In this document: positions 7,369-15,260 of the stretch, one piece after another
Layout: each line of letters opens with the position of its first letter
How positions within the stretch are numbered: the first letter of the stretch is position 1
Assembly: GCA_910575555.1 (NCBI GenBank)
Contig: CAJTFX010000016.1
Location: 52,941-116,940 of the forward strand
Direction: 5' to 3'
Length of the DNA: 64,000 bases
Source of the DNA: Lachnospiraceae bacterium
GTDB taxonomy: Bacteria > Bacillota > Clostridia > Lachnospirales > Lachnospiraceae
Translations under genes and position numbers: made by a program
The notes under the pieces: model-generated
Seen by the model: only the letters and a program-made list of their open reading frames with translations
What the model was told of the DNA's origin: nothing
Database searches by the model: none

Positions 7369-7382
7369 GGTCATTTCCTCCT

Positions 7383-7410
7383 AAAAAAGGCTGCCCTTTT
7401 AAGGACAGCC
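7383..7410 (-). terminator. Terminator after the Fic gene
   Basis: Minus strand: GGCTGTCC (7403-7410) pairs with GGGCAGCC (7389-7396) around TTAAAA, followed by six T. It is immediately followed by the GGAGG of the membrane-protein gene. Confidence 0.8.
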
Positions 7411-7430
7411 CATGATAATCATATGAATTT

Positions 7431-8564
7431 TTAAGTGTCTTTTCGTAAAATATCCAGATATTCCTGATAAGCAAATACCCTGTTTCTGCTTGCATTGTTG
7501 GTCTGCATTAAGATTCCCTCTTTCACAAACCTGCCCACTGCTGCGGATACTGTGCTAAAAGAGAGTCCTAATTCATCTGCTGTCTTCCTAATATCAATAA
7601 TCGGGTTTTGCTCCAGATAGGAAAACAGTTTTTCTGCTGTTTGCGCTGCACGCCCCATCTGCTTAACAACCGCCTCGTTACGGTCATGCAGAGCGGAGAG
7701 CTTATGGATTGCCTCCGTTGCATCCTCAGCAGATTCTTTCACTGCCTGCAGGAAAAACCTGACCCACTGCTCATAATTGTCTTTGTTTCTGACTTCACTC
7801 ATACGGTCATAATATTCGATACGGTTTTTCTTCAGAAAATAGGAAATATACAGAGCTGGTGTTTTCAGGGCTTTTTTCTCAATTAAAAACAAAGTAATCA
7901 GAAGTCTCCCTACACGGCCGTTTCCATCTAAAAACGGATGGATCGTTTCAAACTGATAGTGAAGAAGAGCCGCTTGGATTAGGATATCCAGCGTATCATC
8001 CGAATGGATGTACTTTTCCAAATCCGACATTGCTTTTTGCATGTCTTCTGGGCGCGGCGGAATATATCTCGCATTTTTCAGCGTGCTTCCTGCAGCTCCG
8101 ATCCAGTTTTGAGAGATCCGGAATTCGCCCGGACTCTTTTCCTGGCCTCTGACGCCTTCCATCAAAACAGCATGGGTCTCTTTAATCAGCCGATTACAAA
8201 GCGGCAGAGTTTCTAACCGATTCAGTGCAAATTCAGTAGCCTTGATATAATTGATGACATCCGACACATTCTGGTTTGCATTCTGTTCAATGAGTGGGTC
8301 CAGCACATCCTCCAGTGTAGCCTGTGTGCCCTCGATCTGGGAGGACAACAACGCTTCCTTACGCACATACATGGAGATAAAAAGGCTCATATTGGGAATG
8401 TTAGCAGAAAGAGTGTCCAGTGTAGCCAGTGCTTTTGTCGCCCCAATTAAAGCAGTAATCATATCCGCATCCATCTCCAATAACGGCGGAAGTGGTGCTG
8501 GACAAAAAGATTTGTATTCTGCCTCTCCGCTTAAATTCTTGACATATTCTCCCGCTCTTCCCAT
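7431..8564 (-). CDS. Fic-domain AMP-transferase with N-terminal inhibitory helix and C-terminal winged helix
   Basis: A 377-residue cytoplasmic protein. The catalytic Fic motif HPFLDGNGRVGR is at about residues 209-220. An inhibitory-helix signature SSQIEG precedes it at about 74-79, so the enzyme is of the self-inhibited class with the helix N-terminal. The C-terminal 80 residues (KLFSYLEQNPIIDIRKTADELGLSFSTVSAAVGRF) form a winged helix. Fic enzymes usually attach AMP to Ser, Thr or Tyr of a target protein; the target here is unknown. The start at 8564 follows GGAGGTG. It is monocistronic with its own strong promoter, which is surrounded by repeats that the winged helix may bind (inference). 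Confidence 0.9.
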   Translation of the reverse strand: MGRAGEYVKNLSGEAEYKSFCPAPLPPLLEMDADMITALIGATKALATLDTLSANIPNMSLFISMYVRKEALLSSQIEGTQATLEDVLDPLIEQNANQNVSDVINYIKATEFALNRLETLPLCNRLIKETHAVLMEGVRGQEKSPGEFRISQNWIGAAGSTLKNARYIPPRPEDMQKAMSDLEKYIHSDDTLDILIQAALLHYQFETIHPFLDGNGRVGRLLITLFLIEKKALKTPALYISYFLKKNRIEYYDRMSEVRNKDNYEQWVRFFLQAVKESAEDATEAIHKLSALHDRNEAVVKQMGRAAQTAEKLFSYLEQNPIIDIRKTADELGLSFSTVSAAVGRFVKEGILMQTNNASRNRVFAYQEYLDILRKDT

Positions 8565-8580
8565 AAAAGACACCTCCAAG

Positions 8581-8640
8581 TCAAAATAACACTCTTATTA
8601 TATCTCCGTTATTTTGATTTGTCAACTTAACTCAAAATAG
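8581..8640 (-). promoter_or_regulatory. Consensus promoter of the fic gene with repeated operator-like 9-mers
   Basis: Minus strand: TTGACA (8620-8625), 17-base spacer, TATAAT (8597-8602). The 9-mer TTATTTTGA or its complement lies at 8581-8589, 8609-8617 and, with one change, 8632-8640; a fourth copy is at 8701-8709. Copies flank the -35 box and sit just downstream of the start of transcription, as expected for repressor sites. Confidence 0.7.
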
Positions 8641-8739
8641 AATTTTCGTTTATTATCATTTACGATTTTAAGTCATAATATTTGTCCTCCAAAACTTTTT
8701 TTATTTTGATTTCATATCAACATAAGGGTCTAAATTGAG

Positions 8740-8766
8740 AACCGGGCAGAGAATCTCTGCCCAGTT
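8740..8766. terminator. Stem-loop after the surface-protein gene
   Basis: GGGCAGAG (8744-8751) and CTCTGCCC (8755-8762) form a strong eight-pair stem with a three-base loop, extended by weaker flanking pairs. The following T content is modest on both strands (GTTCTCAATTT on the minus strand). It lies 25 bases beyond the stop of the surface-protein gene and probably ends its transcript. Confidence 0.6.
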
Positions 8767-8786
8767 CCTTTCTGATTTACAGATTC

Positions 8787-11700
8787 TTACTTCGTATCTT
8801 TCTTCTTGCGTTTTTTGGCCCAGAAGATGCTTGTGCCAAGTCCAGCGGCGCTGGCAGCAATTAAGCCAATCCACATCCACGGATTGAAGTCATCGCCTGT
8901 CTTTGGTACATCCACCGTAACTTTATCGTTATGAACATTGACCGTCAAGGTTTCATCCGCAACAAGTTCGACTACCACAGGCGCAGGACGCTTGTATCCG
9001 GCGCTGAGGCTGTCTTCCACCTCGGTGATTGTATATTTTCCGATCCGGAGGTCCTCAATATAGATTTTACCGTTAGAATCCGTCTTGAACGTCTTATCGT
9101 AATCATCTCCGACAATATGGAAACTGAATCCCTCTACAACCCCGTCACTGGATGTTTTGATAATCTTCAGGTTGCCTTTTTGGGCCTGATTAAGGAATCC
9201 TTTGCCAGCTTCGTTCTCCACCTCATAGACTTTTCCGTCTGTATCTATGCTGACATAATAGACGCCCTCGTCCAAATAGAAACCTTCCGGGGCCTTCGAT
9301 TCTTTTACAAGATAGCCGTTGAAACGCAAATCAGTCATTTGATACTCACCAGGCTCTGTTTCATCCAGTGTTCCAAGTAGCTCATCTTCATCATCAAGCT
9401 TTTTGTTGCCATTGCTGTCAAGGTAAACCTCAAACTCTGCACCCGATAACTTATGGTCTGGATAATCTGCATCATATTTTGTCAAATGGATACTGCCCAC
9501 GATAAACTCGTTGGTAATCTTCAATGTGACAACCTGCCCATCCTGCTTAATTTCAACGGAGAAAGACTCCTCACATAGGACAAAACCTTCCGGCTGTTCT
9601 ATTTCACGCACAATCCATGCTCCGTATGGCACCTTGTCAAAACCGAAGCTGCCATCCTCGGCAGATGTAGTCACCAGAATGGCATTTTCTTCCGTAAAAT
9701 CTTTTGTGGACTCCGTAAACAGACCAATCTTTGCGCCTGCCAATGCGTTGCCGTCTTCATCCTGTTTCTTTCCGGAAATGGAGCCGTATTTTAAAGTGTT
9801 TTCAATGGCTTCTCCATCATTGGCCAGAATCTGTACCAATGCTGTTTCCTGCCCGGCATACTCAAATACCACAGGGTACTTTTTGTCAGTTGGCAGGTAA
9901 TGAGGATCCGTACCGTCTTCGCGCAGGTAATAGCTACCAAAAGGCAGATCCGTCTGTGCTGTGGCGGTTCCATCCTCCTGAACCTCCAGTATTTCGATTA
10001 ACCCATCTGCCGGAATGACCATTCCGTCTGCCGCAGCAATATCCTCCGCCGCATACAACCCAAAAATAACGCTGTGGACCTCACCGTTCATTCCAATACC
10101 GAACTGTTTATCCTGTTCCATCACTTTTTCCAGGCTGATCAGCACCTTCTGGCGCTCATTATAAAAGCTGGCTGAAGTTTCTGTCACTTCGACTTCCTGT
10201 CCGGCATAGGACAGTTCCACTAACTGGGATTTTATATTCAGAACCATTCCATACGGCGACTGGACCTCCGAAATTGTATATTTTCCCAAATATAAAAGGG
10301 TACTGGATGCCTGCCCGCTGCCATCCGTTGTAATGGTATCAACTACCGAACCTTTTTCAGCTCGGAGCGTTCCATCCTGCGTGTAAATGTCTTCTGCTGC
10401 ACGGATTTCATAAACTGCACCTTCCAGCCCGCGGGTTTCATAGACTGGAGTATAGCGGTCAGAAAATCCTTTGTTCTCCTCTACCATAACCGTGGAAAAA
10501 ATCTCGCCACTCTTGGTGATATGAATCTTGCCCTTCTGCGGCATATTCTGTTTTTCTACTACCACCACGTCCTGACTTCCATCCACCTGAAAGGATACAG
10601 GTTCGCTACTCAAAACATAACCGTAACACGTTTCCACCTCTATTAGCTCATAACAGCCATAAGGGAGCTCGCAGGGGAGCATCAGCCAGCCTTCGTCATT
10701 GGTAAAAAACGTATCGATTACAACAGGGGTCGGATAATACACATTCTGCGAAATCAGTTCTCCCGTGGAAAGGTCGCGCACCTGAAATCCAACGCCGGCG
10801 GCAGGGATGATTTTCCCAGTCTCTGCATCGTGTTTTTCAATACGGATAAAACTAGACTGGGTCAGGTTGTTCAGGATATAGGAATAAGTCTGGTCATCTT
10901 GACGGATGTACACAGTGAAGTCCGGAACAAATGCCTGGCCCTCCATGCCTTCGATCTGATGGACAGTGTACCTACCGCAGGGCATATCCTTGGAAACAGC
11001 AAATCCATCTGCATCTGTTGTCAGGATATCACGCTCCGCTTCGCGGGCATTGTCAAAACTGCCTGCACTGGAAAGATAAATTTGGAACTTGGCGCCTTCC
11101 TCCGGCTGTTCAATAATGCCCTCATGTCCGGGTGCCTTAATATCCTCTTCCGGAATCGGGACTGAAGGAACTGTTTCTTCGGTATCTGGTGCCTGAGACT
11201 CCTCTGGAACTGTTTCTGTCTCCGATTCCATCTGGGTATTCCCGTCGCTTACTGCAGTATCTTTTGATTCTTCTGTTACATTGCTACCATTATCTTCCGC
11301 TTCTGCGGTTTCAGCCTCAGTCTGGGGATCGCTGCTACTGACATCCTTCTGAGGGTCGCTGCCGCTTTCCGTTGCAAGCATGAGAAGCTCCGCTACCTGT
11401 ACACCAAAAGCAGATGAATTCTCAGTGTTCTCAGTATCCTTCGCAGTTTCCGTTTCCTTAACGGTCTCAATATCCTCCTGCTCCTTGTCAATATGCTTAA
11501 TCAGACGGATGCGACCCATGATGACCTGCTCGGTAACATTTATAGGAATTTGATTCAGCTCTATCTCAAAATTACCAGGGTCTGCAGGGATAGTGTAAAC
11601 GGACTCGTCTAAAAGATAGCCTTCCGAAGAACTGATTTCTTTCAGCGTCCAATCGGAATCACAGATAAAATAGTCACTGATAAAGGAACCTTCGGCATCC

Positions 11701-13289
11701 GTTGTATATGAAGCAACCAATGTATCACCCTGATACAAACCATACACTGCTCCTGCCAGGCTTGCATCACCCTGAGCATAGCCTGTTACGCGATCCTTTT
11801 TATTCACTTCCACACGGAACTTCTTCAGGATGTTTTCAAAACTGCACTTTGTTACTTTATTCCATTCTATCTGCGCCATCTGGTTTGCAGGAATCACGTA
11901 TCGCACTGCCGTGTCAGTTTCTTCCAGTGTATAGGGCTCTGTACCACTGATCAGTACATTTTCAAACCTGGCTACACCAGATGAATCTGTGACTGCATAC
12001 TCATCTACGGCAAGCCCTGCAAGGGAAGTACCCGATAACCGGAAGGTAACTCCCTCTACGAGACCATCTTCAGACGTTTTTGTCACTTCCAGCTTTCCCC
12101 GTTTCAGTTTATTGTCGAACGTTACCGTCGTCGTCTTTCCTCCGACAATAGTAATCGTTTGACTCTTTTGAGGCTCATACCGATCATAACCAGCCTCAGT
12201 TACCGTATAAGTGCCTGGGAACATGCCCTCGACAGTAATGGTACCATCATCCTGTGTTGTCACGGTCTTATTATAATTATTTCCGGTAATTGTAAACTGG
12301 ATGCCGCCCACGACTCCGTCTTCCGAGGTCTTTTTCAGGCTCATCGTTCCGACAGGTGTCTCCACATTCAGGTAGGCATTAACTGGATTGGCCTTCTCCA
12401 CACCGGTCACAACATCCTGAAGAGCATCGTCTCCATAAGCAATCAATTTTGCACTTTCACTTACTGCCGGTATATTATTTCTGGTTGCCGAAATGCGGAC
12501 GCTGCCCTCAAATGCCTGCACTGAGGTAATCTCCAGCCGATTCCCCGACTTGGTTACTTTTACGGAAGAATTAGACGAAGAAAAGCTGTAATCACTTAAC
12601 ACGCCGTTGCTATCCGTTAAAGTCAGCGTATATTTCCCATTGGAATATTTTAATTCCTTTGTGGCTCCGTTTGTTGAACCGGACATAAAGCTTGGAATCG
12701 TGTTATGTTTCGTCAGCAGGGATACAATCTGATCATAAGCTGCCCTTGCACCACTATTGGGATAATTGGAGCCGAAATGGAGGTTGTACACCGTGGAGCT
12801 GGTCTGTTTGTATGAACCTGTGGCTTCACGGCATCCCGTAACGAACTCCCATACCAACGTCTGTGTAGCAAGCCATTTCTCATCATCACTACCGGAAAGA
12901 TTGCCCCTGTTTCCCTGGTACCCATACAGGAGCGCCATTCCGACTGCTTTTTGTTGGGCATTGGAAAGGGCATCCCATGTTTTTGACGATGCTTCTTTCA
13001 GGTTGTCCCCTGTATGCAATGGAACACCGGGCTGGATACAAAAGCCGGTATCACCGTCCACAAACATCCTGTATTTGTACTTTCCCTGGCCTCCGGCAGT
13101 ATAACCATTGATGACAGCGCTGGAATTGTAATGCATTGCATTGCCATTAGAATCATAAGTATAGGAGAATGTAATCACCGCCGCATCACCTGTTGCAGCA
13201 AATACATTCTGGATCGGTATCACAGAAAAAGCTGTGACTATGGCAAGCAGCATGGCTGCCGCCTTTCTAAACATTCTTTTAAGTTTCAT
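8787..13289 (-). CDS. Giant thioester/Cna_B-repeat surface protein with sortase anchor
   Basis: A 1500-residue cell-wall protein. A signal peptide (1-32, ending VFAATG) is followed by a thioester-type domain at about 40-200, with the Cys of GFCIQPG and the Gln of LATQTLVWEF, as in host-binding adhesins. A Ser/Asn-rich spacer follows, then about ten Cna_B/SpaA-like beta domains (for example KLEVTKTSEDGLVEGVTFRLSG and GKYTITEVE) from about 315 to 1450. Many keep the Lys and Glu expected for isopeptide cross-links. Residues of about 610-730 are an acidic low-complexity insert. The C-terminus has VPKTGDD, a membrane helix and a KKRKKK tail, so a sortase outside this window must attach it. It could serve in mating contact or host adhesion. 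The start follows GGAGG. Confidence 0.9.
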   Translation of the reverse strand: MKLKRMFRKAAAMLLAIVTAFSVIPIQNVFAATGDAAVITFSYTYDSNGNAMHYNSSAVINGYTAGGQGKYKYRMFVDGDTGFCIQPGVPLHTGDNLKEASSKTWDALSNAQQKAVGMALLYGYQGNRGNLSGSDDEKWLATQTLVWEFVTGCREATGSYKQTSSTVYNLHFGSNYPNSGARAAYDQIVSLLTKHNTIPSFMSGSTNGATKELKYSNGKYTLTLTDSNGVLSDYSFSSSNSSVKVTKSGNRLEITSVQAFEGSVRISATRNNIPAVSESAKLIAYGDDALQDVVTGVEKANPVNAYLNVETPVGTMSLKKTSEDGVVGGIQFTITGNNYNKTVTTQDDGTITVEGMFPGTYTVTEAGYDRYEPQKSQTITIVGGKTTTVTFDNKLKRGKLEVTKTSEDGLVEGVTFRLSGTSLAGLAVDEYAVTDSSGVARFENVLISGTEPYTLEETDTAVRYVIPANQMAQIEWNKVTKCSFENILKKFRVEVNKKDRVTGYAQGDASLAGAVYGLYQGDTLVASYTTDAEGSFISDYFICDSDWTLKEISSSEGYLLDESVYTIPADPGNFEIELNQIPINVTEQVIMGRIRLIKHIDKEQEDIETVKETETAKDTENTENSSAFGVQVAELLMLATESGSDPQKDVSSSDPQTEAETAEAEDNGSNVTEESKDTAVSDGNTQMESETETVPEESQAPDTEETVPSVPIPEEDIKAPGHEGIIEQPEEGAKFQIYLSSAGSFDNAREAERDILTTDADGFAVSKDMPCGRYTVHQIEGMEGQAFVPDFTVYIRQDDQTYSYILNNLTQSSFIRIEKHDAETGKIIPAAGVGFQVRDLSTGELISQNVYYPTPVVIDTFFTNDEGWLMLPCELPYGCYELIEVETCYGYVLSSEPVSFQVDGSQDVVVVEKQNMPQKGKIHITKSGEIFSTVMVEENKGFSDRYTPVYETRGLEGAVYEIRAAEDIYTQDGTLRAEKGSVVDTITTDGSGQASSTLLYLGKYTISEVQSPYGMVLNIKSQLVELSYAGQEVEVTETSASFYNERQKVLISLEKVMEQDKQFGIGMNGEVHSVIFGLYAAEDIAAADGMVIPADGLIEILEVQEDGTATAQTDLPFGSYYLREDGTDPHYLPTDKKYPVVFEYAGQETALVQILANDGEAIENTLKYGSISGKKQDEDGNALAGAKIGLFTESTKDFTEENAILVTTSAEDGSFGFDKVPYGAWIVREIEQPEGFVLCEESFSVEIKQDGQVVTLKITNEFIVGSIHLTKYDADYPDHKLSGAEFEVYLDSNGNKKLDDEDELLGTLDETEPGEYQMTDLRFNGYLVKESKAPEGFYLDEGVYYVSIDTDGKVYEVENEAGKGFLNQAQKGNLKIIKTSSDGVVEGFSFHIVGDDYDKTFKTDSNGKIYIEDLRIGKYTITEVEDSLSAGYKRPAPVVVELVADETLTVNVHNDKVTVDVPKTGDDFNPWMWIGLIAASAAGLGTSIFWAKKRKKKDTK

Positions 13290-13329
13290 ACGTTTCCTCC
13301 TGATTTTAATAATTAATTCGTAGCATGAC

Positions 13330-13361
13330 AGAATAAAAACCCCGGAAATTAAACCGGGGTT
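13330..13361 (-). terminator. Terminator between the transfer operon and the surface-protein gene
   Basis: Minus strand: AACCCCGG (13354-13361) pairs with CCGGGGTT (13338-13345) around an 8-base loop, then TTTATT. No convincing promoter follows before the surface-protein gene, so read-through may supply its transcript. Confidence 0.8.
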
Positions 13362-13377
13362 CCTGCCTCTATACTGA

Positions 13378-13791
13378 TTATGCTGTTAATTTTACATATC
13401 CACGGTCCGCCTCATCAACGCACCGGTCAAGTATTTCAAAAAAACGCGGCGCATCCAGTTCTGCATCAAGCCACTGAGTTGCACGGTAAGAATAGCAGCC
13501 GACCTCATCATTGATGGCATGGCTGCCGAGAATACTGTGCAGATTCAGTTCGTTTGTCATCTGTCTCTGTCTGGCGGTGCTCGGCTTTTCAAGTGCCTTG
13601 GCCAGGCAGAATACCAAAAGTGGATGAAGCTCGGAAAACGAAATCTGCAGATAATAATCCCGGTATCCTGCCATCAGGGATATTTCGTCCTGACTTTCGA
13701 TTTCCAGTTCAGACAGGATCATCTTTCGTGTATGCTCGGCAATCTCTTTGCGCTTCCTCTGCTCAGACTGGCTGAGATCACAATGGTTCAT
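13378..13791 (-). CDS. Small helical protein of the transfer operon, unknown function
   Basis: A 137-residue soluble protein with no signal peptide or membrane segment. The first 35 residues are charged and helical (SEQRKRKEIAEHTRKMILSEL); the rest contains LHPLLVFCLAKALEK and a Cys/Tyr-rich patch (DEVGCYSYRATQWLD). The start at 13791 is fixed by GGAGG with six bases of spacing. It is the last gene of the long minus-strand transfer operon, 36 bases after the S1-domain gene and followed by a strong terminator. I do not recognise the family. Confidence 0.65.
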   Translation of the reverse strand: MNHCDLSQSEQRKRKEIAEHTRKMILSELEIESQDEISLMAGYRDYYLQISFSELHPLLVFCLAKALEKPSTARQRQMTNELNLHSILGSHAINDEVGCYSYRATQWLDAELDAPRFFEILDRCVDEADRGYVKLTA

Positions 13792-13827
13792 GGATTTCCT
13801 CCTTTCTCTCAGATTGAGTTTCATATA

Positions 13828-15240
13828 TTATCTGGGGGCAGCGATATGTGTGATGGCGCCCCAAATCCTGTTGGAGTCATGGTTGATTCCCAAAATTCTG
13901 ACGGTCACTCTCGAACCTCTGGGCGGACGGCCACGCTTGGGATAACTGCACAAACAGTCGATACCGCCATCCAATGCCACAAACACACCGTTGGTATCCA
14001 CCATACTGACTGTACCCACATAGCGGTTGCCGACGGAATATCTGCGCAGTGCTTTCTCATACGGGTTTTCCCCAGACTGCTTGACCGAGGCTGTTGCCTT
14101 GACATGGTTCCGATCACTGCGGTCCACCTCAAGCACTTTTACCAGGATACGTTGCCCGGGCTGGAAATGCGCTGCTGCGTCCATCCATCTCTGGTAACTG
14201 AGTTCCCTGAGTGGAATGTAAATCTCCAGCCCGAAGATATCCACGAAAATGCCAGCACGAATCACTGATACGATTCTGGCTTCTGCACACACACCTGAGT
14301 AAAGCAGATTGTTCCCATCCCTGTCTGTACCCAGATAATACTGCTTGCGTTTTGCCTTCATCGCCTCCAGACGACTCGCTGCCGCAATGCCGGATGACGG
14401 ATCAATTCCTCTGACGATATAATCCACCTCCGCACCCAGACGCTTAGTAAGCATGTAATGCAGCACGTCCTCCGGAAGCCTGCCACGATAATCCGCTGGC
14501 GGTTCTACCGCTTCCTCTGCAGGAATGATGACTTTGAACTCACCGTGGTAAATGACTGCGAAAGAACGGGATGGGTTGTCCTCGGGACGCTCTACGCCCT
14601 GAATGGTTCCAGTCAGAATGCGCCCGGTTTTCTGGGATTCCAGCAGATCCAGCAAATCATTTTTGGTTTTTTCAGCATCCGTCTCGACGCTGAGCTGGTC
14701 ATCAATGGCCAGCACCGGTGTTGTCGGTCTGACAGATACACGCCTTTTTCTTGGCTTAGGCGCCTCCTCGACGCCGTCGGCGATATTTTTTCCCTCGGGA
14801 TTTGCTTCTGTGTCAGACTGAGATGTATTTTCCTTAGTCTTCTTACGCCCGCGGGGCTTTTTCACCTTTTCCGGCTCAGTCTGAGAAACATCCCCTTGAG
14901 AGGGCTCTTCGCCTAACGCGTTTTCTGAAGAGATATCATCTCTGGGAGAATCTGCATCGGTCTGGGAAGATATTTTCTCTTCCGGCTCCGAAGGCGGCTT
15001 CCCATCAGCCATTTCCATATCAGTCTGAGGGAGAATTTCACCTTCAGAATCTGCATCTCTGAATTCCTCTGAAGAGACTCTCTCCAGGGAATCCTCTGTA
15101 TCAGTCTGGGACAGCTCCGGATCCGGGGAGTCGTCTTCAGGCTGGGACAGCTCCTCAAGCTCCGGATTCCCATCAGTCTGAGGGGTTGTTTCCTGCAGAA
15201 TTTCCTCACCGGAAAGCTTTTCTTGTTTTTTTGTTGCCAT
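13828..15240 (-). CDS. S1-domain protein with a long acidic repeat N-terminus
   Basis: A protein of 470 residues. Residues 1-185 are disordered and acidic, and contain repeated QTD-type boxes (PQTDG, SQTDT, PQTDM, SQTDA, SQTEP, SQSDT), ending in basic patches (KKPRGRKK, KPRKRRVSVRP). The second half carries two S1/OB-type RNA-binding domains at about 305-380 (SGVCAEARIVSVIRAGIFVDIFGLEIYIP...) and 400-465 (GNRYVGTVSMVDTNGVFVALDGGIDCL). In transfer operons of this type an S1-like protein follows the VirD4-like gene. An RNA- or ssDNA-binding accessory role is possible but unproven. GGAGG precedes the ATG. Confidence 0.75.
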   Translation of the reverse strand: MATKKQEKLSGEEILQETTPQTDGNPELEELSQPEDDSPDPELSQTDTEDSLERVSSEEFRDADSEGEILPQTDMEMADGKPPSEPEEKISSQTDADSPRDDISSENALGEEPSQGDVSQTEPEKVKKPRGRKKTKENTSQSDTEANPEGKNIADGVEEAPKPRKRRVSVRPTTPVLAIDDQLSVETDAEKTKNDLLDLLESQKTGRILTGTIQGVERPEDNPSRSFAVIYHGEFKVIIPAEEAVEPPADYRGRLPEDVLHYMLTKRLGAEVDYIVRGIDPSSGIAAASRLEAMKAKRKQYYLGTDRDGNNLLYSGVCAEARIVSVIRAGIFVDIFGLEIYIPLRELSYQRWMDAAAHFQPGQRILVKVLEVDRSDRNHVKATASVKQSGENPYEKALRRYSVGNRYVGTVSMVDTNGVFVALDGGIDCLCSYPKRGRPPRGSRVTVRILGINHDSNRIWGAITHIAAPR

Positions 15241-15260
15241 AATTAGTACCTCCTGTAAAT

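Noticed and set aside
8787..13289. Pilin (polymerising) function for the giant Cna_B protein
   Set aside because: A major pilin would normally have a pilin-motif lysine and an adjacent class C sortase gene; neither is evident. Surface anchoring is all that can be supported.
13519..14268. A 249-residue plus-strand open frame
   Set aside because: It lies antisense to the S1-domain gene and its neighbour, has no ribosome site, and its composition (Cys, His and Ser scattered) is that of a shadow frame.
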